From Pseudomonadota bacterium (GTDB lineage Bacteria > Pseudomonadota > Gammaproteobacteria > UBA9214): 64,000 nucleotides of DNA. Of this stretch, positions 44,416-54,035 are shown in pieces. Made by a program: the position numbers and the translations under genes. The notes beneath the pieces are model-generated. The model ran no database searches. It was not told where the DNA came from and worked only from the letters and a program-made list of their open reading frames with translations. Numbering within the stretch: position 1 is the first letter of the stretch; every line of letters starts with the position of its first letter. The DNA is taken from the NCBI GenBank assembly GCA_041395565.1, contig JAWLAI010000003.1, positions 186,001 to 250,000 on the forward strand. The letters are read 5' to 3'.

Positions 44416-45265
44416 CAAGGAAACCGAGGAGCGGGAGCTGGCTGACACCGAGCAGCCGTTCATCAGCCACCTGGTCGAGTTGCGCGACCGCCTGTTGCGC
44501 ATTGTGCTGGTCGTCGCCGTGGTGTTGCTCGCGCTGCTGCCGTTTGCAAACACCCTGTTCACCGCATTGTCAGGCCCGCTGCTGGCGCATATGCCGGAAC
44601 ACGGCAGCATGATCGCCATCGAGGTTGCCGCGCCCTTCCTGATTCCCTTCAAGCTGGTGCTGTTCCTGGCGGTCTTCATCAGCATTCCCTGGATTCTGTA
44701 TCAGCTCTGGTCGTTCGTCGCGCCGGGACTGTATCGTCACGAGCGCCGCCTGGTGCTGCCGCTGCTGGTGTCGAGCACGGTGCTGTTCTATGCGGGCGCC
44801 GCCTTTGCCTACTTCGTGGTCTTCCCCCTGGTCTTTGCCTTCTTCACCAGCACCGCGCCGGAAGGCGTGGCGGTGATGACCGACATCAGCCGCTACTTGG
44901 ATTTCGTGCTCACCCTGTTCTTCGCATTCGGCGCCGCGTTCGAGGTGCCGATCGTGACCGTCCTGCTGGTCTGGACCGGTGTGGCGACGCGCGAGGGTCT
45001 GCGTGAGAAGCGGCCCTACGTGATCGTGGCGGCCTTCGTCATCGGCATGCTGCTGACGCCGCCGGACGTGATCTCGCAGACCCTGCTGGCGGTGCCGATG
45101 TGGTTGCTGTTCGAGCTGGGTGTGTATTTTTCAGGCTGGTTCGTGCGCCAGGCGCAGGCTGCTGCCGACAAGGGCGGCCGGACGGCCGGTTACCGGCCGC
45201 TCAGTGAGGCCGAGATGGATGCCGAGCTCGACCGCATCGAGGCCGAGGAGAAGAAGCACCCGTAG
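44399..45265 (+). CDS. tatC: Sec-independent translocase subunit TatC
   Basis: A 288-residue inner-membrane protein with six membrane helices. The ATG at 44399 begins MSASNNKETEERELADTE. FISHLVELRDRLLR, WSFVAPGLYRHERR, FFAFGAAFEVP and TPPDVISQTLLAVPMW are signature segments for signal-peptide binding. The C-terminal cytoplasmic tail is acidic. It ends 14 bp from the convergent GGDEF-EAL gene. Confidence 0.96.
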   Translation: MSASNNKETEERELADTEQPFISHLVELRDRLLRIVLVVAVVLLALLPFANTLFTALSGPLLAHMPEHGSMIAIEVAAPFLIPFKLVLFLAVFISIPWILYQLWSFVAPGLYRHERRLVLPLLVSSTVLFYAGAAFAYFVVFPLVFAFFTSTAPEGVAVMTDISRYLDFVLTLFFAFGAAFEVPIVTVLLVWTGVATREGLREKRPYVIVAAFVIGMLLTPPDVISQTLLAVPMWLLFELGVYFSGWFVRQAQAAADKGGRTAGYRPLSEAEMDAELDRIEAEEKKHP

Positions 45266-45279
45266 CGCGGGAGCCGCAC

Positions 45280-48210
45280 TCAGTCGCCGGCTGCGCGCCG
45301 TTCGTGCATGTGCCCGATGTCGTCCAGCAGCCGTGCGGTGTTCGTGGTGTCGTTGAACAGGCCGATCTCAACCGGTACCGGCTTGCTGATGTAGTAGCCC
45401 TGCGCGTAGTCGATGCCGATATCGCGCACGGCCTGCAGCGTGGCGTGGTTCTCGACGTATTCGGCAATGGTGCTGATATTCATCGTGCGCCCGATCTGGC
45501 TGATCGCCCTGACCATGGCGTAGTCGGTCTCGTCCGTTATCATGTTCTGCACGAAACACCCGTCCAGCTTCAGGTAGTCCACCGGCAGGTTCTTGAGGTA
45601 GCTGAACGAGCTCAGCCCGACGCCGAAGTCGTCCAGTGCCAGACGGCAACCGAGTTCGCGCAGCCTGGCGATGTATTTTGTCGCGGTGCAGAGGTTGGTG
45701 ATCACCGCGGTTTCCGTGATCTCGAAGCAGAGCAGCCCGGGCCGCACGCCGCAGTTGCCGATTTCGCTGATCAGGAAGTCCATGAAGCGGTCATCCGAGA
45801 GCGACTGGCCCGACAGGTTGATGCAGATCGTGTCGATACGGCGCTCGGCGCGCCTGTTGTCGAGTGTCAGCAGCCTGAAGGTGTTCTGGATCACCCAGCG
45901 GTCGATGGCGGGCATCAGCAGGTAGCGTTCTGCGGAGGAAAGGAACGCGCCGGGGCCGACGATGCTGTTGTTGTCGTCGAGCATGCGGATGAGTATCTCG
46001 CCGTGCGTCTTGTCGCCCTGCACTGCCGGGTGCAGCTGCATGATCGGCTGGAAATACAGCCTGAAGCGGTTTTCCTCCAGCACGTTCTGGATCCTGTTGG
46101 CCCACTGCATTTGGCCATGTCGCTCGGCAACGGCTTCGTCGTTGTGCTGGTAGATGTGGATCCGGTTCCTGCCCTGCTCCTTGGCCACGTAGCAGGCGGA
46201 GTCGGCGGCGCTCATGATGTCGGTCAGCGATCCCGAGGTGCGGGTCAGCGGCACCAGGCCGATGCTGACCCCGATCCGGAAGAAGGTGTTGTCCCAGACG
46301 AAGCGGAAATTCTCGGCGATCCGCCTGATCGACTCCGCCACCTCCTGGGCATGCTCGATCGAGCAACCCTCCAGCAGGATACCGAATTCATCGCCGCCCA
46401 GGCGCGCCAGGGTATCGGCCTCGCGCAGTTGCATGCGGAACTTGATGGTCAGCTGCTTGAGCAGTTCGTCGCCCGCACTGTGGCCGCAGGTGTCGTTGAC
46501 CACCTTGAAATTGTCGAGATCGAGGTAACACAACGCGTAGCGATTGTCTTCCCTGCGTGCATTGTCGATCGCCTGTTCCAGGCGGTTCTCGAATTCCCTG
46601 CGGTTGAGCAGGCCGGTGAGCGAGTCGTGACTGGCCTGGTAGGACATCTTGCGTGCCAGGCCGCGCAGCTTGGTGACGTCATGGAACACCAGCACCATGC
46701 CGGTGATGTTCGTGTTCGAATCGAGGATCGGCGAGACATTGACCTCGACCGACATGTGCTGGTTGCGAAACCGGTGCATAAGCAGCAGGTTGCCCGCGAG
46801 GGTTATGCCGCGGCCTTTCACCAGGCAGTATTCCGACGGATCCGGAGGCGACTCGTAGGTCTTCTCGTCGACCACGTTGAAGACGCTGAATATGGGGTTG
46901 CCGCGGGCATCCTCGAGGCGCCAGCCGGTCGACTGCTCAGCCACGGTATTCATGTACTCGATATCGCCGTTCAGGTCGGTGGTGATCACACCGTCGCCGA
47001 TCGAGCCGAGCGTCACCTGCGCACGCTCCTTTTCCAGCTGCAGCGCTTCCTTCGCGTGGTTCAGCGCGGTGATGTCCCGGATTGTTCCCTCGATGCCGAT
47101 TGCGACGGAATTGCTGTCATAGCGGTAGTGCGAGTTTTCCGAGACCCAGATATGCGCGCCGTCCTTGTGCAGCATCCGGGTTTCGAAATGCTGCAGGCGC
47201 CCTTCGTTGATGTCGAGCGCGTGCTTGAGGTTCGCGTGATCATCCGGGCAGACGTAGAATTCCTTGATGTTACGGTTCAGTACTTCGTCGACATCGTAGC
47301 CGAGCAGGTGTTTCACCGAGGGCGTGGTCCACTGCACCGTACCGTCGAGGTCGGTCTGGTAGATGGTGTCCTGCATGCTGTCGAAAATCGCCGACATGCG
47401 CTGTTCCGAGGCGCGGATACGCTCTTCGATGCATTCGCGTTCATTCATCTGCTGCTGCAACTCGGCGTTCACCTGCTCGGCATATTCCCGCGCCGCCTCG
47501 GCGGACTCCCTGGTCGTCACCAGCTTCTTGATCAGCTCCGTGTTATGGGCGCCCAGATGCATGGATCTGGATCGCATCTCCTGCATCCTGCGCGCGGACA
47601 GCAGCATCACGGCGCCGAAGATCAGGACCAGACCGCCCAGGGCGTAACCGATGGTCTCGCCGCTGTTGATGAAGAAGCCGGTTAGTGGTGTCAGGGACGG
47701 GATCAGGAACGCTGCCAGGGTCCGTGGCGAGGCCTGCATGGAGATATAGGCCGTGAGGGCAATGCCGGCCAATGCCTCGAGTGTGAACACCTGTTGTACG
47801 AAATTGCCGTACAGGATCGCGGCGCCGCCGAAAGTGCCCCAGCAGATACCGGTCAGCAGGACGCCGGTGATGCGGCGTTCACGCCAGCCGGCCTGTCCGT
47901 CCTGCGTCCCGGCGGCGATCGAATCGAACAGCGAACGCAGGCCGAGCGTGGTCAGCAGGGCGAGCATCCAGCCGAGTATGAGCAGCTGCGGCATGTCGTC
48001 CCAGAACACCGTGGCGACGATCGCCATCACCACGATGCTGGTGGATAGCTCGGTCTGGTTGTGCTTGTGCTGCAGTTGCGCCTGTCCGGCTGGCGGGTGC
48101 GGCTGGGGCGGTGATCTCTTGGCTTGCTGTCCCGGGACCGGGACGATGTGGCTGTGCTGGTGCGGCGGCAATCCGGATGCTTCCGTTGTGCTGTCGTCGT
48201 ACTTGTCCAC
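45280..48210 (-). CDS. Membrane PAS-GGDEF-EAL cyclic-di-GMP protein
   Basis: A 976-residue protein. Residues 1-52 are a hydrophilic H/Q/P-rich stretch. About six membrane helices (residues 55-215) form a sensor domain like MASE types. A coiled coil and two PAS domains (near 270-385 and 395-510) follow. The cyclase domain has an intact LARLGGDEFGIL. The phosphodiesterase domain has GEILIRM (EIL variant of EAL), CINLSGQSL, CFEITETA and LALDDFGVGLSSFSYL. Both activities are possible. The GTG start lacks a ribosome site, and an internal start nearer the first helix is possible. It is convergent with tatC. Confidence 0.9.
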   Translation of the reverse strand: MDKYDDSTTEASGLPPHQHSHIVPVPGQQAKRSPPQPHPPAGQAQLQHKHNQTELSTSIVVMAIVATVFWDDMPQLLILGWMLALLTTLGLRSLFDSIAAGTQDGQAGWRERRITGVLLTGICWGTFGGAAILYGNFVQQVFTLEALAGIALTAYISMQASPRTLAAFLIPSLTPLTGFFINSGETIGYALGGLVLIFGAVMLLSARRMQEMRSRSMHLGAHNTELIKKLVTTRESAEAAREYAEQVNAELQQQMNERECIEERIRASEQRMSAIFDSMQDTIYQTDLDGTVQWTTPSVKHLLGYDVDEVLNRNIKEFYVCPDDHANLKHALDINEGRLQHFETRMLHKDGAHIWVSENSHYRYDSNSVAIGIEGTIRDITALNHAKEALQLEKERAQVTLGSIGDGVITTDLNGDIEYMNTVAEQSTGWRLEDARGNPIFSVFNVVDEKTYESPPDPSEYCLVKGRGITLAGNLLLMHRFRNQHMSVEVNVSPILDSNTNITGMVLVFHDVTKLRGLARKMSYQASHDSLTGLLNRREFENRLEQAIDNARREDNRYALCYLDLDNFKVVNDTCGHSAGDELLKQLTIKFRMQLREADTLARLGGDEFGILLEGCSIEHAQEVAESIRRIAENFRFVWDNTFFRIGVSIGLVPLTRTSGSLTDIMSAADSACYVAKEQGRNRIHIYQHNDEAVAERHGQMQWANRIQNVLEENRFRLYFQPIMQLHPAVQGDKTHGEILIRMLDDNNSIVGPGAFLSSAERYLLMPAIDRWVIQNTFRLLTLDNRRAERRIDTICINLSGQSLSDDRFMDFLISEIGNCGVRPGLLCFEITETAVITNLCTATKYIARLRELGCRLALDDFGVGLSSFSYLKNLPVDYLKLDGCFVQNMITDETDYAMVRAISQIGRTMNISTIAEYVENHATLQAVRDIGIDYAQGYYISKPVPVEIGLFNDTTNTARLLDDIGHMHERRAAGD

Positions 48211-48763
48211 GGTGGGTCCGGGGTCCTGGCCTGGCGGGCCGCTGCTGTGTGGTTGAGTTGACAGTCCAGAGCGGGTGTCTGCACCTCATATGTCATCGGT
48301 TGCCGCTAGCCGGACTTTAGCCTTCTGCCCGATAAACCTATTTGAAATCATTGGATTAGATCTACATTGGCGGCGCCGCCGAAATCACCATAAATACATC
48401 GGGTTATGCGCGGGAGCGCCGGTTGCAATGGCATTGGAACGGCCATGATGCAGCGCTGCCGGCGACCGGTGTGGTTCGTCCTGTGACATCGATCACGTAT
48501 CCGGGCGGCGTTGCCGGATCGTCCGGTAATGGGGCAGCGCCACGGCCGTTGCGGCGTGTCAAAGTGACTCGGTGCGACCGGCCGGGTAGCGCGCCGGCCC
48601 CGGCGAAGCCCGTCGTGTTGTTTCCGCGGTATAGTGCCCGCCCGGGGGGGCAAGAACTCGCTTCAAGTTTCACCGGTCCGGCACGATAACTGCGAAGGTT
48701 CCAGGTGGCGGTCCGTGCGGTTAATCCGGCCGGGTTTCTTTCTTTGGTGGGGGGAGCATCGCG
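48211..48763. other. Gene-free stretch upstream of the GGDEF-EAL gene and an unknown gene
   Basis: No frame here has family resemblance or a good ribosome site apart from the one for the gene at 48764. It must hold the divergent promoters. A CRP-like palindrome lies at 48482-48497. Confidence 0.5.
48482..48497. promoter_or_regulatory. CRP/Vfr-like site
   Basis: TGTGA-CATCGA-TCACG matches the CRP half-site pattern TGTGA-N6-TCACA except for the last base. It lies about 270 bp from each flanking gene, which is far for a class I or II site. A chance match is possible. Confidence 0.3.
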
Positions 48764-49162
48764 ATGGCGGGTATTTCGAAAGGCAGCGCATCATGCTGGT
48801 ATGGCTATCTCATGGCGGGTGAGCGCAGCAGTCCGGTGCTGCGCGACGAAGGCTTCGAAACGGGTAACCGTAAGACGGTTTATCTCTATAACCTAAAGCG
48901 CGGCGAAATCGTCGAATATGATCTTGCCACCGTCGCAGCCAAGCTGCGTGATCTGAAACCAAGCGAAGCCGGTTTTATCGGCGAGCTCGATGCCGGTTAC
49001 AAGAAGGCGCGACGTGCTTTCAAGGGCCGTGGCGGCCGGGATCGCAGCGTCGTCGAAGCCGCGATCATTCCGCTCGCGAAACCCGCCGACACGGATTACA
49101 GTGACGACGAAGCGCTCGACGAAGACGACGCGGACCTCTGGCCGGAATCCAGTGAGGCATAA
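48764..49162 (+). CDS. Hypothetical 132-residue protein
   Basis: GGAG stands 8 nt before the ATG at 48764, supporting a real gene. The N-terminal half is compact, with aromatic and charged residues (CWYGYLMAGE, TVYLYNLKRGEIVEYDL). A helical stretch with many K and R (GYKKARRAFKGRGGRDR) follows, and the tail is strongly acidic (YSDDEALDEDDADLW). No signal peptide or membrane span. I do not recognise a family. The basic middle and acidic end might bind nucleic acid or a basic partner; that is speculation. Confidence 0.6.
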   Translation: MAGISKGSASCWYGYLMAGERSSPVLRDEGFETGNRKTVYLYNLKRGEIVEYDLATVAAKLRDLKPSEAGFIGELDAGYKKARRAFKGRGGRDRSVVEAAIIPLAKPADTDYSDDEALDEDDADLWPESSEA

Positions 49163-50242
49163 CCAGTCAGGCATGCGCCCACTGCCGGGTTTGCCGGTTT
49201 CACGCTGACGGTCTGCAACACCACAAACCGAGTCTGACGCGGTACTTGCGCGAGCGCTGCGCGCAGACCGCCATTTTCCCACGCCTGTTGTCCTTAGCGC
49301 CGCCCGAGCGCACGGTCCGGTGCCGTGTATCCAATACATGACGCTTTTATCTCGCGCCGATGCCTTAACCGCACAGCGACTGCGGCATAACCCGGGCGTT
49401 ACCGTTTGAATCAATCCTTGCCCGGAATTCTTGCGCGCGTTCGCAATTCTGCCGCCATGCCCAATGCTGTCTTTATGCGCCTATAACTCCTGCACGGCGC
49501 GCAGCGCCGGTCTTGCATACGCGAACGGAACGGCATGTCACCTGCGGGCGACACTGGAAACCAATTGATTCCGAGCGTTTAGCCTGGGTTGTGGCGGTCT
49601 CGTCATCAGCCGGCGACAAAATCGGCACGCCTTTGCTGGCAGATCTGCAGTGTATGCCGGTCCGCAGCGACCTTTGTTCTTGCTGATTATCGGGTTACCT
49701 GTGGTTGGCATGCGGCATGCAATGTGAGGGTCATGCAAACGCAATGCACCCGGCTGGCAAGCGGTGCGCGTTTGTCGAGAGAGCGTGTCGGCATCGCGGC
49801 CGTAACGACGGCGATGCAGGAAAGCAGATGCAGTCATCGTAATGTCTCGACCCGTGCCGGGTGATGTGCGCCTGTGATGCCAGTCACGGCATTCCGCCAG
49901 CAAGAGATACAGCCTAGGGCCTGGCGCCAAGAGTGACTGAGGTGATCAGGGCGGCGCTTACCGCGACTGCCGTCAGGCCGTGGCGTTTTACGCTGACTGG
50001 CAGAGGCCGCGAGCGTGATTTTGACGTGAACAATAACGTTCTGCACAAGCAATGATTGCAGGACAGCTGCAACGCCGCGAGTCGTCGGGCGCTGCACTGA
50101 CGGTAATCGGAAAGCTGGTATGCGGATGGACGGAAACACCAGGGGCGGTTCGCGTTAGCGCGGACCCGGACCAGGCCCTGCCACTGCAGGATGACTGCGG
50201 TGGCAGGGTGAATTTGAAATTTATTTACTGGAGTTTGCAATC
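49163..50242. other. 1.1-kb stretch without a recognisable gene
   Basis: Open frames on both strands are short, lack ribosome sites and have random-looking translations. No tRNA, CRISPR or clear terminator was seen. The far end provides the leader of the PKD gene. It may contain decayed genes that I cannot recognise. Confidence 0.5.
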
Positions 50243-51268
50243 ATGCCACGACTAGCCTCAAGCTATTGGAAACTGGTGTCAGCGCTGCTTGTACTGCTGG
50301 CGCTTTTTGCTATCGCGTCCACCAACGCTCAGGCGCAAACCTGCGCCAGCAACTGCCTGCGCGTGTACAGTATCGATCTGACCGATCTCGGCAGTTCGAT
50401 CGGCGGCGTCGTCAAGTTCATCGACGAAAACGGGTCGGCGACGAGCTCGCGGAGTTCGGTTGCCCACGTGCTGTGGACCCGCCCTGATGGTTCCACCTTT
50501 GACCAGTACGCGCTCATCGGCACCCGTCTGCGCGCTGAATTCAGCCTGTCTACCGCCGGCGTACCGGGTGTCTATTCGCTCACCGTTGTCGATGTGGTAA
50601 AGATCGGTTATACCTTCGATCCGGATAACAGCAGTATCACCAGCCGGAGTATCGCGATCGGCAGCGCGGCCAATGCGCCGCCCACGGCGGTATCCAACGC
50701 CGACACCGTCAGCGGCGATGCGCCCCTGACCGTGAACTTCGACTCGTATGGTTCGGTAGATCCCGACGGTGCGATCGTCACGTATGCCTGGGACTTCGGT
50801 GACGGCAGCGGTTCCACCACGGCCAGCCCGACCCACACCTATAACGGCGTCGGCAGTTACGTCGCCACCCTGACCGTGACCGACAACATGGGCGCATCGG
50901 ATAGCAACTCGACCGCTATCACCGTGGTGGACAACGCTGCCGGTTGCAGCAGCAATTGCATGTCGGTTGACCGGATGGCACTGAGCTACACCCGTTACAA
51001 CAACCGCATCAGCGGCCAGGTCTGGCTCGTTGACGAGAACGGTTTGGCTGTGGACGGGGCGGTCGTGCATGCGGTGTGGACCTTGCCGGATGGCACGACG
51101 GTGGACAAGTACAGCAAGATCGGCAGGCGGTTGCGGGCCGATTTCGCACTCACCCCCACGGTGGCCGGCCACTATACGCTGAGCGTCGTCGAGGTGATCA
51201 AGACGGATCACACCTTCAGTCCGGATACGAGCAACGTCCTGACAGACGGTATCGATATCCTGATCTAG
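50243..51268 (+). CDS. Secreted protein with a PKD domain between two related modules
   Basis: A 341-residue protein with a signal peptide (residues 1-31, ending AQAQ). Residues 32-130 and 235-341 are two copies of one module: each begins with a CxxNC pair (CASNC, CSSNC), then a DENG segment, VLWTRPDGSTFDQY or AVWTLPDGTTVDKY, IGTRLRAEFSL or IGRRLRADFAL, and YSLTVVDVVKIGYTFDPD or YTLSVVEVIKTDHTFSPD. Between them lies a PKD domain (YAWDFGDGSGSTTASPTHTY). PKD domains mediate adhesion or carbohydrate contact. The flanking modules look immunoglobulin-like and I do not recognise them. No sorting tail; a terminator follows. Confidence 0.75.
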   Translation: MPRLASSYWKLVSALLVLLALFAIASTNAQAQTCASNCLRVYSIDLTDLGSSIGGVVKFIDENGSATSSRSSVAHVLWTRPDGSTFDQYALIGTRLRAEFSLSTAGVPGVYSLTVVDVVKIGYTFDPDNSSITSRSIAIGSAANAPPTAVSNADTVSGDAPLTVNFDSYGSVDPDGAIVTYAWDFGDGSGSTTASPTHTYNGVGSYVATLTVTDNMGASDSNSTAITVVDNAAGCSSNCMSVDRMALSYTRYNNRISGQVWLVDENGLAVDGAVVHAVWTLPDGTTVDKYSKIGRRLRADFALTPTVAGHYTLSVVEVIKTDHTFSPDTSNVLTDGIDILI

Positions 51269-51282
51269 TCTGCCACTCGCTG

Positions 51283-51316
51283 AGGCGGCGTCGCCCGGCG
51301 ACGCCGCCTTTTTTTA
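51283..51316 (+). terminator. Rho-independent terminator of the PKD gene
   Basis: GGCGGCGTCGCC pairs with GGCGACGCCGCC around a very short loop, followed by seven T and then ATTTT. It lies 15 bp past the stop codon. Confidence 0.9.
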
Positions 51317-51548
51317 TTTTGCGCTGCGTTTGACTGGAATGGCGTGCCTGTCCCGGGTCATGACGCTGCAGCGGTGCAGGCAGGAATGCACTCGAGTACT
51401 GCGGATTGCCATGCCGCACGCGGCCGCGGCAATGCGCGAACCGGCATCGATGTCATCGTGTGAGAGGAAGGGCGGACGCGTCGCAAGCGCGCCCGCTGCC
51501 AGGAAGATCCTTGCCTGGTTGCTTATCGCGCCGCCGTGTCCCGGCGCG

Positions 51549-51671
51549 CTAGCTGAAAATCATCCAGCAGACCAGGACGATCCAGGCTACGAGTACTGCT
51601 AGAAATGCCATGCTGGTGATGAAGCAGTCACCGGTCTCGTGGCAAATTCCGCTACGCTCCAAAATTCCCAT
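51549..51671 (-). CDS. 40-residue single-pass membrane microprotein
   Basis: Begins MGILERSGICHETGDCF. A hydrophobic helix SMAFLAVLVAWIVLVCW covers residues 20-36 and the protein ends MIFS. The ribosome site GGAAGG lies 8 nt before the ATG at 51671. A good promoter (51723-51750) places the transcript start about 45 nt upstream. Three cysteines (10, 16, 35) are notable; the first two, with a histidine, could bind metal. No family is recognised. It may be a regulatory microprotein or a type I toxin-like peptide; I cannot decide between these. Confidence 0.6.
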   Translation of the reverse strand: MGILERSGICHETGDCFITSMAFLAVLVAWIVLVCWMIFS

Positions 51672-51722
51672 GTCTACAACCTTCCGGTAAGAATGCGTAT
51701 GTCTGGCAGCAAAGTTATTATC

Positions 51723-51750
51723 AGTATATAATTGATAAATAATATTTCAA
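51723..51750 (-). promoter_or_regulatory. Sigma-70 promoter for the microprotein gene
   Basis: On the minus strand: TTGAAA (51750-51745), a 16-bp spacer, TATACT (51728-51723), in an AT-rich strip. Confidence 0.6.
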
Positions 51751-52151
51751 TATCTATGTTTACCTATGGATCCGATATGTCACCTACATGGCGGATTGGA
51801 GTGCAATTTCCCGTGCGACTACCGCTGGTTTCGCAGCGGTTGCTTGCCGTTGCATCCCGCTGATTGAGCGCTGGAACAGCGGGAATCACACAGCCGCGTA
51901 ATTCCGAACAGTGCGCTCGTCTCGCGTCGCTGAAACGGACTGCGGGAGGCTGGGGATCACTTTGGCCTGGCGGGCGGCGACGGGTCCTACGGAGTTGCGA
52001 TCACGCCATGACGGACTGATGCGGATTCAGGCGGGTCGAAGCGCTGATGTGCTACCCCTGGAACGGCGGGTGCAGCCGGCCGCAATTGAGCCGGAATCAG
52101 AATGGATTGAGCGCGCCGGGACGGATCAGGCGGGCATGCTGCGGTCGATGC
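51751..52151. other. Intergenic stretch downstream of the ParA gene
   Basis: No gene is supported. Short open frames on the plus strand (near 51911-52162) have no ribosome site and overlap the ParA end. Confidence 0.45.
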
Positions 52152-52868
52152 CTAGGCGCTGAGATCCTGCAGCAGCGCGGACTCGGATTCGATGAACCCG
52201 CCGCGATTGTGGTCCAGCCAATCCAGCATCTCGTCCCAGGTGGTACGGTCCTTGGACGCCTCGCGCTCCTTCATCTCATGGATGCCCAGGCCTTGCTCGG
52301 CCGCGCTGACATAGAACTGGGTGTCACGAATGCGGCCGATGACGGGGATATCGAGTTTGTTGAGGAAGCGTTCCAGCTTGTCCAGCGCCCGGGTACGGAT
52401 GCGGGTGCGGTTCATGACGATGGCAAGGCGGGTATTGTGTTTGCGTGCCTTGCCGATCAGCAGCAGATCCCGAATGAAGTCGACCGTCGAGTGGATATCG
52501 ATAGAAGACGGTAATACGGGTATCAATATGACATCCGCCTCGGCAACCCGGTCCTCCATGTCAATCAGGCTGTACCCGGCGGGGGTGTCGGAAATGACAT
52601 AACGCGTATCCGGCGGTGTCCGCATCTGCCAGGCCCGCGTGATGCCTTCGCGCGGCGGCTTATAGGCCGCGATACCGTAGATCGGCGGGTGGTAGCCGGG
52701 GCGTTCATGCAACCAGCGCATGCTTGAACCCTGTCTGTCGTAGTCGACCAGCGCAGTGCCGTACCCGTGCGAGGCACAGAAACTCGCCAGGTTGGTGGCG
52801 ATCGTGGTTTTGCCACAGCCACCCTTGGTGTTCATGATGCTGACTTTGAGTGTGGTCGCGTGTTGCAT
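52152..52868 (-). CDS. Orphan ParA-family ATPase
   Basis: A 238-residue P-loop ATPase. The deviant Walker A motif is NTKGGCGKTTIATNLA (residues 13-28), with the signature lysine before the loop. Switch I lies in LVDYDRQGSSMRW and the Walker B-like strand in YVISDTPAGY. There is no N-terminal DNA-binding extension, so it resembles the short ParA/MinD types that position protein complexes. No ParB gene, parS-like site or cargo gene is adjacent. The partner may be encoded elsewhere. Monocistronic. Confidence 0.88.
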   Translation of the reverse strand: MQHATTLKVSIMNTKGGCGKTTIATNLASFCASHGYGTALVDYDRQGSSMRWLHERPGYHPPIYGIAAYKPPREGITRAWQMRTPPDTRYVISDTPAGYSLIDMEDRVAEADVILIPVLPSSIDIHSTVDFIRDLLLIGKARKHNTRLAIVMNRTRIRTRALDKLERFLNKLDIPVIGRIRDTQFYVSAAEQGLGIHEMKEREASKDRTTWDEMLDWLDHNRGGFIESESALLQDLSA

Positions 52869-53573
52869 CTGGGTGGTGTTACGGGTTCGTTGTTTAGTGC
52901 AAATTGTATCAGCATTACCGGCGACATCCAGTCATGCGATAAAAATCAGAATCGCCGGCAGGTAGCTGTCAATGAACCGGCGCTTCAGCTGCCACCGTTA
53001 GCATAAAGAGATGACATGAAATGAGCATGAATCCCCCGGGTTGACTTGAAATGCCGGTTCCAGTGTTAAACCGCAACCGCATAGGCAAAGCGTGACAGCG
53101 GGTTTTACGCGAGTTTCATGCGCATCCTGACCAGCTCGACTGCGGTTGCAACTCCGCTGTGCCACAACATGGTGCAGCAGTCCCGCGTGCCCGAAGGGGT
53201 TCGATGGCGCAGAGTCTGGAATACTGTGGTTGATGTGGATCCGCCCGGGCCCATTGGCTCATGGTAAGCGATAACTGTTTGTATTAACGGAATAATAAAC
53301 CACAAATCTAACCGGATATCGTCATCCGCATCAGCCGGGCTGTTGATGCCGGGCGCGACACCGATTCGGGTGCACGACTAGCGACAGTTTGCATAGGTTC
53401 GGTTGACCGAAACCGGATTCGTTACCGAACCCGGCCGAACAGACCCGAACGATGCTCCGGCTGTATTGGCGTCGTTGTACGTCCAGGCACGGTCGACTCC
53501 GGACACTTGCCAAATGAAGCGGCTGCTAAAACCGCTAACAAGCGTGACCCTGTAACTATGTCATCGTGCGTCG
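52869..53573. other. 700-bp gene-free stretch
   Basis: Short open frames on both strands lack ribosome sites and recognisable sequence. The part next to 52868 holds the ParA promoter. Nothing else identified. Confidence 0.5.
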
Positions 53574-54035
53574 TTACGACTGACTTGCAAGCAAGGCTAG
53601 GCGATTCGCAAAAAAGAGTACGAAGGATATGCCAAAGAACAACCAAGGCAGGAAGAATGGGAGGGCATTCCTGAAAGTCGTAAGATTAAGAGAAAATATT
53701 TCTCGTTCCAGCGCCTTAAGATCGAAAAGATACTTGTTCCTGGATTTGTCATCTAGGTCCGCCTTGGCGATGCGATCCTTGACGGCTGCAACAAGCGATG
53801 GCGCCGTGCGCTTGTCCTTCTGGCTCTCCGTCAGCTGTATGAAAAATAAATAAAATGTGATAAGAAACGCCAGTATTTGCATATGTGCATTCTCAACACT
53901 CCAGCATCCGAGCGTCGCCAGGAATAGCCAAATTCCCCTGTCGTTAAGCGCGGAACGGTAATGGTGCATATGCATCTGCAGCGCAACCAGGTCCTCTTCG
54001 ATAGTGGGATTGCTGCCAATTGAATGTTCTGACAT
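53574..54035 (-). CDS. Small membrane protein of unknown function
   Basis: A 153-residue protein starting at the ATG at 54035 (MSEHSIGSNPTIEED). Two hydrophobic regions (ILAFLITFYLFFIQL near residue 55 and ALPFFLPWLFFGISFVLFF near 130) flank a charged stretch of about 55 residues (DRIAKADLDDKSRNKYLFDL) that is probably cytoplasmic. No family is recognised. The AGGGA site is 11 nt upstream, rather far. Composition looks more AT-rich than the housekeeping genes, in keeping with an accessory origin. Confidence 0.6.
   Translation of the reverse strand: MSEHSIGSNPTIEEDLVALQMHMHHYRSALNDRGIWLFLATLGCWSVENAHMQILAFLITFYLFFIQLTESQKDKRTAPSLVAAVKDRIAKADLDDKSRNKYLFDLKALEREIFSLNLTTFRNALPFFLPWLFFGISFVLFFANRLALLASQS

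Noticed and set aside
49163..50242. A CRISPR array or hidden tRNA in the 1.1-kb gene-free stretch
   Set aside because: No evenly spaced repeats and no cloverleaf were found on reading both strands.
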